NCBI GenBank assembly: GCA_023474345.1
Contig: JAMCXS010000008.1
Span: 1-58,820, forward strand
DNA from: Acidobacteriota bacterium
GTDB lineage: Bacteria; Acidobacteriota; Terriglobia; UBA7540
Length of the DNA stretch: 58,820 bases
Direction: 5' to 3'
Shown: piece by piece, positions 44,249 to 53,788 of the stretch
Position numbering within the stretch: the first letter of the stretch is position 1
How the letters are laid out: every line of letters starts with the position of its first letter
Program-made: the position numbers and the translations under genes
The notes under the pieces: model-generated
What the model saw: the letters and a program-made list of their open reading frames with translations, nothing else
Databases searched by the model: none
Told to the model about the DNA's origin: nothing

Positions 44249-44782
44249 TTAATTAGATGAAATTCCATTTCGTATTTTCTCTAAAACGGATATATATGCA
44301 TTGATTCTGGAAAAGCAGGGCTGCCCTGGAAGTACTTCGCTGGAGTACAGGAGTTCCTTCGCGTCATTCCGATCGATCTGGTTGAGATATTTTTCAGCCT
44401 CTCCCATGCATTTCCTCTCGGCCGCTGTTGCGTTCACTCCCTGGCATCCATTCCTTAGGGTGACTCCTTCATCAATCAAAGCCTGCAGTCCTTTCCTCAC
44501 CTGGCGACGACTCCGGGCTTGGGATGCCTTTGCAGCTTTTTCCTCATTACTATTGTCACGAAGCTGCACTATCGCGTCAGCCATTCGACTTTGGGCTGCG
44601 CGTTGTTTAGCTTCTTCTTTAGAGTGTTTGCGATCAATGCCGATTTGCACCACGCCACCGGTCGCAACTAAGAAAACTATGCTATACGATATCCAGCGTC
44701 GTAATTTGCGAGGCCTAACAATAGGTGTGAGCAAAGCGCCGATTGCAATCAGCGTGGTGATTACGGTCCGCAATGTAGTCAT
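44249..44782 (-). CDS. Two-TM coiled-coil membrane protein, last gene of the hsd operon
   Basis: A 177-residue protein with GGAGA before its ATG. Two N-terminal helices (TVITTLIAIGALLTPIV and WISYSIVFLVATGGVVQIGI) precede a charged coil (RKHSKEEAKQRAAQSRMADA, NEEKAAKASQARSRRQVRKG) and a domain with three Cys (GCQGVNATAAERKCMGEAEK, GQPCFS). No family recognised. It lies 49 bases after the PHP-SMC ATPase and is probably co-transcribed; membrane anchoring of an effector is one reading. Confidence 0.65.
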   Translation of the reverse strand: MTTLRTVITTLIAIGALLTPIVRPRKLRRWISYSIVFLVATGGVVQIGIDRKHSKEEAKQRAAQSRMADAIVQLRDNSNEEKAAKASQARSRRQVRKGLQALIDEGVTLRNGCQGVNATAAERKCMGEAEKYLNQIDRNDAKELLYSSEVLPGQPCFSRINAYISVLEKIRNGISSN

Positions 44783-44831
44783 TCAAAATTCTCCGGGCGG
44801 AATGGTATTGAGCGTAGCCACAAAAGAAAAC

Positions 44832-47519
44832 CTAATACCCATAGATTTCTTTCCTTCGGCGGAACGCGGTCTCACCACCCTCAAGAATATCTTGTACCGC
44901 CTTCCGCGTTTCTGCGCGATCAACCGAGCCCCGATCAAATACGTCACCGCTCTCGCCACTTTTCTTCATCGGTAGAATTAATTCTGAATCTCCCAGCACG
45001 GCAATGTTTGCGTTGTGCGTTACTAATATGACCTGGCGCCGCTCTTTTATTGTTCGGAGCGTGGAGACGACGCTCTTAAATACGAAGGCGTTGTCGAGAT
45101 CGTCCTCTGGCTGGTCAATAATAAGTGGTAGGTTTGACTCTGCGAGCATCGCGATGGTCAGCAGAATTGTGTGCTTCTGGCCGTCCGACAGTTGATTCAT
45201 GGGAATTTGTCTCGGGGCGGATCCCTTTGTTAAGACCTTTATCACCGGTTTCGGAGGTTTGGAAATCGTTTCCAATTCGTGCAACCGAGTGAGCGTCTGG
45301 AGTTGACGGATTACTTGTTGCGCCCACTCAGTACCGATATCCCCGATTTTTGCGATGGACGCGGCATCCCGCGTGACAACCAATGGTGCCAGTTCATGCG
45401 GCGTTATCCGTTCGCAAAACGCGCTCGCCATCTCCTCTTGAAAATAAGTGCCGTGCATAGCGGATACAACAAAGTCTTTAAAATTGTCTGTTATCCCGGC
45501 CGCGTCGTAATACAAATTGATCGAGTAGTCGTCGATAGTCGCTCTTAGGTTTTGGTTGATAGCCTTGAGCTGGCTCTTGCGGCGGGTCATCATCGTCTCC
45601 CGCGCGACCGCGAGATCGGCCAGAAGTCCCACGCGTTTTTTCCGGAGTTCATCCAAATTCGCCTTTTGGCCTTTGATGCGAGCGATCTCGACGGTAAGAG
45701 CAGTCCTCTGCTTGACGAGATTGTTGAACCCTTTGAGATCGCCGGAGAGACCCTGCTTTTGGAAACCTGCAATCTTCTGATTAACAACCGAGTCCAATCG
45801 TTTGTGCTGTGCCGCAAGATTGGAGAGGCTCTGGCTCAATTCCTGGCCGAATTTCTTCAGGCCTGTATTGGTCGAGACTTCTTCAGTTTTTAGGAATCCG
45901 TTGGCAGCTTCGATGACCTCTTTTGCTTTTTCAAGAATTGCGCTGCACTCTTTGTCGCCGGTCACCGTTCCAGCTGCAGCTAATAACTCGTCATAATTTC
46001 TCAGGAAATTCGAAAGTGACATTCCGTTTTCGTACAGCGTCTGCACTTCCTTCAGTGAGTCATACAGAGCTTTCTCCGCAGCAAGATGACTTTGGAAGCT
46101 GGCAATCTCTTTCAATTTGCCAGTTTCTGCAATCTGAATTTTCTTATTGACCTCGTTGAGGGCTACCGTCTTCGGACCTAACTGTGCGGCGGTCGCTTCG
46201 AGCGGAATGAGTTGCGCGCTGTTTTCTTGTAGCTCGGAGACCAATTCGGTCTCTCTTTCAGTGAGGTCATCGAGAGTGATGTGCTTATCCAAGAATTCTT
46301 GCAAAAGCGCAGGGTTTCTCAGGGGGTCTTTGGCAACTTCGGCGAGCTCTCCCTGTCCGTAAAACTCCACCCTAAACGCATCGGCAGGTACATCCTTAAT
46401 GGATTGGTCTTCCTTCGCCTGGACAGACGGTTCTTGTCCGCGAATCCGTTCGTATCGGTATCGCACGCCGTCAGCGTCTTCGCAATAAACAATTGAATTA
46501 TCCGGACAGTTGTCGTGCTCCTCAAAGTCGTTTCTCAGCCCGAGGCCGTATGCTAATCCCTGAATGGCGGTTGATTTTCCGGTTCCTCGACCGCCAATGA
46601 GGCAATTGAGGTTGTCGCTGAAATGAAATGTGCAGCCGTCCAAGAACCCGCCGGCAACCTGCATCCCAAGCACGCGCGGGATGGCCAAAGGAATAGTCGC
46701 CGTGGCGCGTACACGCGCTTCCGGGTCAATGAGAGCTGTACGGAAGCCTTCAAAGCTAAGTTCGTTCATTTTGAGTCGGGTCAGGACTCGTTTGGAGTGT
46801 TGAGAAACAAATTCGGCCATCGTATGCGCGTCGGAATTCTGACAGGCCGCGAGCCGCAGGCGAGCGGCAGTGGCCGGAGCGTTGGACCGAGCCAGTTGGA
46901 GTTTCTTACGCTCTGCCCCATTCGCGGTGGGCTCGTCTTCTGGCGAATACCACACAAGATGGCTTGGATCGTCAAATTCAAGTCCGTAAAGGCCGGGAGC
47001 AGTAATGATATCCCTCTTCCAGTTGGGGTATCCGGGAAGGATTGTTTCGAAACCGGTTTTTGCCCGGTCGACGTGAGCTGCTATGGCGACACCGCCAAGC
47101 CGTTCGACTTCGGCAATAACGTCCGCCATTGATTTCTTAGTGTGGCTATCACGGGCGCCCGGTGCTCCGACGAGATCTATCTTGACCAAGAGCTTTCCGA
47201 CGCAGTCTGCACGTTCAGGCGCAAAATAAGCGAGCAGGTGACCGTGCCCTGTGGTGATTTCTACACCGGGAAGGACCATCAAGCGGTCTGCATACTTCGC
47301 ACCATAATCAATGCTCTCCGCTGTGTTTTTGGATGTGTTGTGGTCCGTGACTGCAAGTATCGCAACTTTGTGTTTGACCGCAGCTTCAATGATTGCGGTC
47401 ACGGTCATCCCGGCGTCAGACACGTCGTCTGATCCGCCGAACGAATGGACGTGCAAATCGGCCGTAAAGAACCGCGCCCCATTATCTACTACACTGATTT
47501 CGTTAAACGTAACAGCCAT
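44832..47519 (-). CDS. PHP phosphoesterase / SMC-like ABC ATPase (TrlF type)
   Basis: An 895-residue fusion. The N-terminal PHP metal-phosphoesterase has its ligands: DLHVHS (His23, His25), VTDHN (Asp59, His60), GVEIT, AAHVDR and NSDAHTM. From ~290 an SMC/RecN-like ATPase follows: GGRGTGKST near 309 (Walker A), a long coiled coil (about 400-650), LSDGQKHTI near 775 (signature) and LIIDQPEDDLDNAF near 800 (Walker B). This layout is the TrlF group of AAA-like ATPases. The ATG is one base after the hsdS stop, making it part of the type I restriction operon. PHP domains hydrolyse phosphoesters, so an ATP-gated nuclease is plausible but unproven. Confidence 0.88.
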   Translation of the reverse strand: MAVTFNEISVVDNGARFFTADLHVHSFGGSDDVSDAGMTVTAIIEAAVKHKVAILAVTDHNTSKNTAESIDYGAKYADRLMVLPGVEITTGHGHLLAYFAPERADCVGKLLVKIDLVGAPGARDSHTKKSMADVIAEVERLGGVAIAAHVDRAKTGFETILPGYPNWKRDIITAPGLYGLEFDDPSHLVWYSPEDEPTANGAERKKLQLARSNAPATAARLRLAACQNSDAHTMAEFVSQHSKRVLTRLKMNELSFEGFRTALIDPEARVRATATIPLAIPRVLGMQVAGGFLDGCTFHFSDNLNCLIGGRGTGKSTAIQGLAYGLGLRNDFEEHDNCPDNSIVYCEDADGVRYRYERIRGQEPSVQAKEDQSIKDVPADAFRVEFYGQGELAEVAKDPLRNPALLQEFLDKHITLDDLTERETELVSELQENSAQLIPLEATAAQLGPKTVALNEVNKKIQIAETGKLKEIASFQSHLAAEKALYDSLKEVQTLYENGMSLSNFLRNYDELLAAAGTVTGDKECSAILEKAKEVIEAANGFLKTEEVSTNTGLKKFGQELSQSLSNLAAQHKRLDSVVNQKIAGFQKQGLSGDLKGFNNLVKQRTALTVEIARIKGQKANLDELRKKRVGLLADLAVARETMMTRRKSQLKAINQNLRATIDDYSINLYYDAAGITDNFKDFVVSAMHGTYFQEEMASAFCERITPHELAPLVVTRDAASIAKIGDIGTEWAQQVIRQLQTLTRLHELETISKPPKPVIKVLTKGSAPRQIPMNQLSDGQKHTILLTIAMLAESNLPLIIDQPEDDLDNAFVFKSVVSTLRTIKERRQVILVTHNANIAVLGDSELILPMKKSGESGDVFDRGSVDRAETRKAVQDILEGGETAFRRRKEIYGY

Positions 47520-47520
47520 C

Positions 47521-49151
47521 TTAGTTTTTCACCGAAGGGTGTTTCATGTACATCCTTCTATCATCTTTTCTCGTTCGAGAGTTCTGAACCGCCGGACCCG
47601 AGAAATGAGTTGCTCCCTGAGATAGGCGGATGCGCTTAAGGACGGTGGATGCTGGTTCGTAATCGCGGCCGTCGCGGCGGGCGAGTTCGGCCTCGGTGGG
47701 GACGAGTTCGCCCCGGAAGGCTTTGGCCAGGATGGCCTGGGTCAGTTTGTCGGCGCGCTTCGTTGCCGCCTCAACTCTCTTTTCGATGGCGTCGGCCAGC
47801 TTGAAAAGGGCTTCGACGCGGCGAACGATTTCGTTTTGCTCCTCGAATGGGGGAAGGGCAATCGCCACATCATTCAGTATTTCAATGTTGATATTCTTTT
47901 GGGCCGTGGCCGGGGCAAACTGGTCGAGGTCAGCACGCGCCGTTCGAATAAAGAACTCAAGATATTCCGGTCGGCAAAGGCCATCCTCTGGATTCACCCC
48001 GACGACGCTATCAGGAAAGCACGCCGGATACATTAGGATGGCCGAATTCGCGATGTTCGCTGCGATTGTGATGCAGACCGTTCCGGTGGGCCAAATTCGG
48101 CTTTGAGCAAGACCCGCTTCGCTATATGTTTGGCGGTGAGATGTGATGCGACCCCGCGACTGCGCAATATCCCCCGTCTGAATGAATGGGTACGGACCGC
48201 CGAAGAGGTGTGGCGCGTTCCGGGGGCGGTGGCGCGACTTTCCTCGACCCATGAGACCAATGTCAGGCAGGTAGATCCACGTCCACTCATCGGGGATTTC
48301 GGGAAGACCTACCGAAGCAACTTTTCGCGGCTTGAGATTTGAGGGACCCTTTGATTGTTGACCTCCCTCAATCCTCGTCTCTTTCCATTCACCCGCATAA
48401 CGTTTTTGACGCTTTTCTGGAATGCGGTTGATAAGCAGTGAGGCAGGTTCCAGGCTCTTTTGTCTCGCTCGCCAATCTTCCGTCAGGCGGCCGGAGCAGG
48501 CGGTGGCGAGGACGGCCTGGCGGAAGCGATTGAGGATTTGCGCGACTTTGACGAGGCGGGCGCGGGCGGAGTTGACCTGCGTGAAAAGTTCCTCGACCTT
48601 CGCAACGATGCGGTGCTGTTCGGCCAAGGGAGCAACTGGGAATTCGACCTTCCTCATGAAATCGGCAGGTACACGTTTTTGTCCAACTGAACCAGTCATT
48701 TCGGCTTCGGCGGCCTTGCGAAACGATTCCCGGCGGATAAAGTGATAAACGTACTCGGGCAAGACTGCGGCATTTGACCGGATGACATGGAACTCGGTTG
48801 AGCCAAACCCGAATCCGTTCATAAGATTCCGTGCAACCGCAGCCTTACCGTTTTCCATGCACGGGGTGATCTTGGCGAAGATCACGTCGCCATTTTGAAA
48901 GGCCGTAAAGCCATTCCGAACTTTTGAGAAAGGCCGGGTCCCGGGCCTTGTTATCACACCAGCCTCCGCATCCACGGCTGGCATAGGAACAAACGTTACG
49001 AGTTCATCGGATGGCAAGGCGTCAGCACGCGGTTGGGGGGATTGATATTGCATATGTCAGGCAGAAGCGCCGAAACCCACCCCTCCGGCAGGTCGTTGTC
49101 GGTCATAAGGTCGCGGGTTTGCGACATTTGATTTTGGGCGGTGGTGCTCAT
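47521..49151 (-). CDS. hsdS: Type I restriction specificity subunit HsdS, frameshifted
   Basis: Two target-recognition domains separated by conserved helices (LAEQHRIVAKVEELFTQVNS; FEEQNEIVRRVEALFKLADA) identify HsdS. The true start is ATG 49151, overlapping the hsdM stop (ATGA). It reads MSTTAQNQMSQTRDLM...LPEGWVSALLPDICNINPP and then leaves frame at a run of six C (plus-strand G 49035-49040). The remaining 510 codons (RADALPSDELVTFVPMPAV onward) lie in another frame. One extra C restores a typical HsdS (NINPPQPRADALPSDE). Either natural inactivation, phase variation or a sequencing error. Without the shift, the second frame could start at ATG 49053 but would lack the first TRD strand. Confidence 0.88.
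49035..49040. repeat. Homopolymer tract at the hsdS frameshift
   Basis: Six G on the plus strand (six C in the coding sense), exactly where the two hsdS reading frames must be joined. Seven would give one continuous frame. Confidence 0.9.
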
Positions 49152-50635
49152 TTCTCTTTTGCAGTTTTGGAAATCGCCCCCGACCCATTCCCGGTTTCGA
49201 GGAGCAACAATACGTTATTCAGATCCCCGACTGCGGCTTCGAGTTCCTCTATTGCATCCGTGGCAAGCTCTTCCGGCTCAGGAAGCTCATCAGCATCATC
49301 AAGCGATTCATCCTTCAGCCACTTCAGGCTGTCGATCTTGTAGTCACGGCCTTTGACTTCATCAATCGAGAAAGCACGCCAGCGGTCTTCTTTGGAATCC
49401 TTCGGACTGCGCTTTGATCGCCCGAACGGATCCGAGCCATAGCAGCGCTCAAACTCCTTAAAGTGCTCTGGCATTAAGGGGCGGTCTTTTTTCGTGATGC
49501 GCGGAACGTTCGTCCGGGCATCGTATACCCACACCTTCTCAGTCGGCATCCCTTTAGTGAAGAAAATCACATTCGTTTTGGTGCCGGGGCTATAAGGCGA
49601 GAACGTTCCGTTTGGAAGCCGCAGGACCGTATACAGGTCGCAATCCTCAGTAAGGATTTTGAAAACCTCGCCCGCCTGATCAGCAAAGAGGCAATTATCC
49701 GGCACGACGACGGCGGCGCGGCCACCTGGCTTCAGGATCGTCATCACGTGTTGGATAAAGTTCAACTGCTTATTGCTAGTCTCGACATTGAAATCATCGC
49801 GGTCGGGGGCCTGGTTTGCGCCTTTCGTTCCGAACGGCGGGTTCGTCAGAACGACATCGAAGCGGCGGCTGTCAGGAACCTCATAAATGGAATCGCCGAA
49901 CTTTATTTCCGGCTCAAGGCCGTGCAAGTACAGATTCATGAGGGCCAGGCGGCGAGGGCGGGCAACGAGATCCTGGCCGAAGTATGTCCCATGCTTTATT
50001 CGCCTCGCAAGCTCGCGGTCAATCGCGCCGCCTTTAGTCTGGTCGATAAACCATTCGTAAGAAGAGACAAGAAAGCCGCCACTGCCGCAGCCGGGGTCGC
50101 AGATGGTGAACTGCTTATGCGCGCGGGGATCGGGCTTCATGCAGCGGACAAGGGACTGGATGAGGATGCGGGGAGTGAAATACTGGCCGGCGCCCTTTTT
50201 GCCCTCGCTCGCGGCTTTTTCCAGAAGCCCTTCAAAGGCTGCGGCTTTTACGTCGATATCGAGCGCGGTCCATTCGGTTTCATCAATCAGGCCGATGAGC
50301 TTCTTCAGGCTCACAGGATTGGTGAAACGAGACATCGCGTCCGTGAAGATGTCGCCCAGCAGCCCGCGTTGCTGGCCCAAGGCGCGCAGCACGTCCACGT
50401 AGTGCTGTGTCAAGTCGGTTCCGGACTTGCCCTCCAGCGCCGGCCACGAGCAGTCAATCCTGGTCACCTTCCCATGCCCGTTCTTTGTCTCGATTCCGCT
50501 GAGATCAATCCCCTTTTCATCGGCCATCTTCAGGAACAGCAGGTGGGTCAACTGTTCGATGTAGTCGCCGTAATCGATCCCATCGTGCCGGAGGGTGTGG
50601 CAGAAGCCCCAAAGTTTTTGAACAATGTCTGTCAT
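49148..50635 (-). CDS. hsdM: Type I modification subunit HsdM (N6-adenine methyltransferase)
   Basis: A 495-residue methyltransferase. The helical N-terminal domain (LWGFCHTLRHDGIDYGDYIE) leads to the SAM motif TICDPGCGSGGFLVSSYEW and the catalytic NPPF (VVLTNPPFGTKG). FTPRILIQSLV is the usual HsdM segment. Its ATG overlaps the hsdR stop by four bases and its stop overlaps the hsdS start, so all three subunits are coupled in the order R-M-S. Intact. Confidence 0.97.
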   Translation of the reverse strand: MTDIVQKLWGFCHTLRHDGIDYGDYIEQLTHLLFLKMADEKGIDLSGIETKNGHGKVTRIDCSWPALEGKSGTDLTQHYVDVLRALGQQRGLLGDIFTDAMSRFTNPVSLKKLIGLIDETEWTALDIDVKAAAFEGLLEKAASEGKKGAGQYFTPRILIQSLVRCMKPDPRAHKQFTICDPGCGSGGFLVSSYEWFIDQTKGGAIDRELARRIKHGTYFGQDLVARPRRLALMNLYLHGLEPEIKFGDSIYEVPDSRRFDVVLTNPPFGTKGANQAPDRDDFNVETSNKQLNFIQHVMTILKPGGRAAVVVPDNCLFADQAGEVFKILTEDCDLYTVLRLPNGTFSPYSPGTKTNVIFFTKGMPTEKVWVYDARTNVPRITKKDRPLMPEHFKEFERCYGSDPFGRSKRSPKDSKEDRWRAFSIDEVKGRDYKIDSLKWLKDESLDDADELPEPEELATDAIEELEAAVGDLNNVLLLLETGNGSGAISKTAKEK

Positions 50636-53358
50636 GTTGCAATGGCCTCGTTAAACTGGGCGACCAACCCGTCCAACTGGCCGGCGAACACCCGCGTTGC
50701 CTGGCTCAGCCCGCCTCGGAGCGTGAACACCGGCAGGGTGTCAAAATCCTCCCGCTCGATGGTCAGGTTCTCCATCATATGCGCTTCTATCAAAGCCAGC
50801 CACGCCTGCTGGTCAGGGGTGAACGCCTTGCCCGCGGTGATTCTCGCCATCGCCAGTTTAACGCGTTCTTCGGCGGTGCGGAGCGGCTGCTGCTCGTCGG
50901 CCGCGTGCTTGACCATGGAAATGATGTCCACGAGGGCCTTTTGATAGCGAATCTGGTGGGCCTTTTGCAGGTTCTCGACGGAGAAACGCTCCGGTGCGGC
51001 AACGAGCTTCTGCTTAAGCTCTAAAAGTGCCTGCGTGCTCCAATCTCGGGGGCGCTGAAGCAGGATGCGGATGGCCTTGATATGCGCAGGGTTCTCGAGG
51101 ACAAAGCGCGCGAAGGCGCTGAGATAATCTTCGGGTTTGAACTCGCGGCCATCCGCGCCGCGGACGAGCCACTGGGATGTAACCGTATCCTCGGTTTCGT
51201 AGGCAATCAGGAAGGTTCGCGGCGCTCGCTGGTAATTCATGAGCAAGTCTTGGAAATCTGGATCACGAAGCAAGGCCATCGCGCCGGTGAAGTCTTTGCG
51301 GAGCTTATCGGGAAGGTCTTTGGCGTACCGGGAGAGGTCGCCGCTATCGACGAAGGCGGCAAACTTTTCGCGGGCCTCAGCGGACATTTGCTTATCAATG
51401 CGGTGCAGCCGCTTGACTAGCCGCCGGATGTTGTACTCGCGGTCGCGGTTCTGCCAGATGTCCTCGATGACCTCAACAATGGTGCGGATCTCGGCTTCGG
51501 GCGGATCGGCCGTAATGTCAGTGGCGTTCCTGAAGTATTCAAACAGCGTGCCGCCGAAGCAATCGAAAACCACGAAGTGGGATTTATCCGGGTAGTGTTC
51601 GCCTTTACGCGTGCCACGGCCCAGCATTTGCTCAAAAAGGATGCGGGACTTTACGGGCCGGAGAAAGACAATGAATTCGAGGTCGGGAATGTCCACGCCG
51701 GTCGAGAGCATGTCCACCGTCACGACGACGCCCGGCAGTTTCCGGTTACGGAACTCGCGGATGCGCTGCAAAGGGCGATCCACGTGGCCGGTGATTTTCT
51801 GCACAAATGAATCGCCGCGCCCGAAAGCATCGCGGGCGAGGTCCACGAGCTGATCGGCATGGGATGTATGTGGCAGGTCGTTTACCGCAAAAATCAGCGT
51901 CTTCGGGAAGCGACCGAACTCCTGCTCGTGCGCCAGAGCGTATCTCTTTATCTCTTCCAGGATTTTCCTGTTCGAATCAGGTGACGTGACCTTTTCTTCT
52001 ACTTCGGTCGTGTCAAACTGGCGCTCGTCTTCCAAAAGGTCAAGCTGCTTTGCGCCGGACTCGGGGTTCACGACGCCGATCTTCTCGCCTTCTTTGAGGA
52101 ACACCCCTTGCATCCGCACATTCGAAATGACGGCCACGACATCGTAGTCCACCAGAAAGCCCTCGCGGACAGCCCTTTCGTATTCGTAACGGAAGACCAC
52201 GTCCTTGAAATACACCGTGGTGTGGGCGGCTGGCGTCGCGGTAAGTCCGATCTTGATGGCATCAAAATGGTCAAGCGTCTCCCGCCAGACAGCTTCCTCC
52301 GAGGCTGTATATCCCCGGTGACATTCGTCTGCGATCACAAGATCGAAAGCGTGGATGGGAATGTCCAGCTTTTGGGCGTCTTCGTCAATTTCCTCGTCGC
52401 CGAGGTTGAAGATGGTATTCCGGCCAAAGAGGTTCACGGTCATGCGCTGGATGGTCGAGACATAGACAAAGGCATGACCGGGCTTGGGGCTTGTCAGGTA
52501 AGCATTGGGAAGCACTTTCGGATCGAATTTCTCATCCTCGCTGAAATCCTCGCGGTGGAAGCGCTGGCTGTAGACCTCATAGATTTTGTCGAACTTCTGG
52601 TTCGGCTCCGGATCGAATGATGCAAACGCCCGCACCGCCTGGGCCGCGAGCGCCCGGCGATCGACGAGGAACAGGATGCGCTTGGCCACGCCCGATTTCA
52701 TGAGGCGGTAGACTTCGTTCACCATCGTGAACGTTTTGCCGGTACCGGTCGCCATGGCAACGAGCATCTGGCGTTTGCGGCCGGCGATGGCGCGTTCGAT
52801 CGCGGCGCTCGCCTCGCGCTGGTAAGGCCGGAGGCGCGGATGGTTATTGGGCCGGGCAAGAAGCGCATCGGTCGCGGCCTCAAGATCGCGCCCGAGGAAT
52901 TCGCGGAGCGCTTCGGGAGTGTGAAACTCGGCGATCGGATGCGAACGGTTCAGGGGATGGCGCACGTCGTGGTGCCAGATGATTTCACCGTTCGTGGAAT
53001 AGAGGAACGGGACGCGAAAGCCATTGAAGTCAAAGGGGCTCTCCGCGAGACCCCGCGAGTAGCGCTCGGCCTGCGGCAGAACTTCCTGCGGGCCAAGCGT
53101 CAACTTCTTGGCCTCCACGACGCCGAGGATTTGTCCGTCAACACAGAGGGCGTAGTCTGCAGGGCCGCTTTCGGTTGGGAACTCCTCAATCGCGCAATTT
53201 TCGTATGTGCTGAGGGGGTGGTCCAGCGTGTAGGGAGCAACACGCCAGCCAGCGGCGCGGAGTTTTGAATCGATAACCTGCTTTCGCGTCAGATATTCGG
53301 ATGTTGATGGCGAGGCTTGGGACATCTTTGCGCGGTGCTTTTGTTTAGGAGTCTGCAT
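50632..53358 (-). CDS. hsdR: Type I restriction subunit HsdR
   Basis: A 908-residue motor/nuclease subunit. ATG 53358 follows AAGGGA. The N-terminal PD-(D/E)xK nuclease is ADYALCVDGQILGVVEAKK. The translocase motifs are MATGTGKTFTMVNE (Walker A), VIADECHRGYT (DEAD-like box) and IGLTATPAAHT. Helicase domain 2 has DMLSTGVDIPDLEFIVFLRP and FEQMLGRGTR. The C-terminal helical part interacts with HsdM. All cleavage and motor residues look present. First gene of the five-gene operon. Confidence 0.96.
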   Translation of the reverse strand: MQTPKQKHRAKMSQASPSTSEYLTRKQVIDSKLRAAGWRVAPYTLDHPLSTYENCAIEEFPTESGPADYALCVDGQILGVVEAKKLTLGPQEVLPQAERYSRGLAESPFDFNGFRVPFLYSTNGEIIWHHDVRHPLNRSHPIAEFHTPEALREFLGRDLEAATDALLARPNNHPRLRPYQREASAAIERAIAGRKRQMLVAMATGTGKTFTMVNEVYRLMKSGVAKRILFLVDRRALAAQAVRAFASFDPEPNQKFDKIYEVYSQRFHREDFSEDEKFDPKVLPNAYLTSPKPGHAFVYVSTIQRMTVNLFGRNTIFNLGDEEIDEDAQKLDIPIHAFDLVIADECHRGYTASEEAVWRETLDHFDAIKIGLTATPAAHTTVYFKDVVFRYEYERAVREGFLVDYDVVAVISNVRMQGVFLKEGEKIGVVNPESGAKQLDLLEDERQFDTTEVEEKVTSPDSNRKILEEIKRYALAHEQEFGRFPKTLIFAVNDLPHTSHADQLVDLARDAFGRGDSFVQKITGHVDRPLQRIREFRNRKLPGVVVTVDMLSTGVDIPDLEFIVFLRPVKSRILFEQMLGRGTRKGEHYPDKSHFVVFDCFGGTLFEYFRNATDITADPPEAEIRTIVEVIEDIWQNRDREYNIRRLVKRLHRIDKQMSAEAREKFAAFVDSGDLSRYAKDLPDKLRKDFTGAMALLRDPDFQDLLMNYQRAPRTFLIAYETEDTVTSQWLVRGADGREFKPEDYLSAFARFVLENPAHIKAIRILLQRPRDWSTQALLELKQKLVAAPERFSVENLQKAHQIRYQKALVDIISMVKHAADEQQPLRTAEERVKLAMARITAGKAFTPDQQAWLALIEAHMMENLTIEREDFDTLPVFTLRGGLSQATRVFAGQLDGLVAQFNEAIAT

Positions 53359-53681
53359 CACCGAGATCCCTTGCAGGACTGCCTATCATACCAAAAGCAG
53401 GGAGATAACCACACAGTTAAGGCAGGTCTGATATAACGCTGTTAGTCTAAGCTGTCCGGCGGAATTTGGCAAAAATACAAGGGGCGGCAAGCAATTCATA
53501 AGGAGAGGCGGCTGCTGCGCGGACTCTTCATCTGCGACATTCAGAAGATACCAAATTTCATTTGCTGGAAACGGGAGATCGAACCACCGGCAGGAATATA
53601 GAGAAGATGGCCAGAAATGCAAAGGGGACTTCGTAAGAAGCCCCCAAGCCGTAGAATTCTTGGCCTTTTTTGGCCAACTTC

Positions 53682-53735
53682 AGTATACCGCGGTCCATCC
53701 GCGCTTATCAAAACCCCTTCGTGAACCCCTTCGTG
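53682..53735 (-). promoter_or_regulatory. hsd operon promoter with tandem 12-bp upstream repeats
   Basis: On the minus strand TTGATA (53711-53706) and TATACT (53687-53682) are 18 bases apart. Two perfect copies of CACGAAGGGGTT (53735-53724 and 53723-53712) end exactly at the -35 box, as an activator site would. TTGGCC/GGCCAA with a six-base loop (53660-53677) covers the expected start of transcription. The RNA leader to hsdR is ~320 bases and holds no gene. Confidence 0.6.
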
Positions 53736-53771
53736 ACGGACTAATGAAAGAGGGGTAAAACGCGCGTGGCG

Positions 53772-53787
53772 CCTTACCCCGGTAAGG
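53772..53787. promoter_or_regulatory. CCTTACC-CC-GGTAAGG palindrome downstream of parB
   Basis: A perfect 7-bp inverted repeat immediately after the parB stop. It shares CTTACC/GGTAAG with the larger palindrome at 58049-58071 at the other end of the same module. Possible parS-like or repressor site; weak as a terminator because no T-run follows. Confidence 0.5.
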
Positions 53788-53788
53788 T

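Noticed and set aside
49748-50944. 398-codon plus-strand frame opposite hsdM/hsdR
   Set aside because: Antisense to two fully motif-supported genes.
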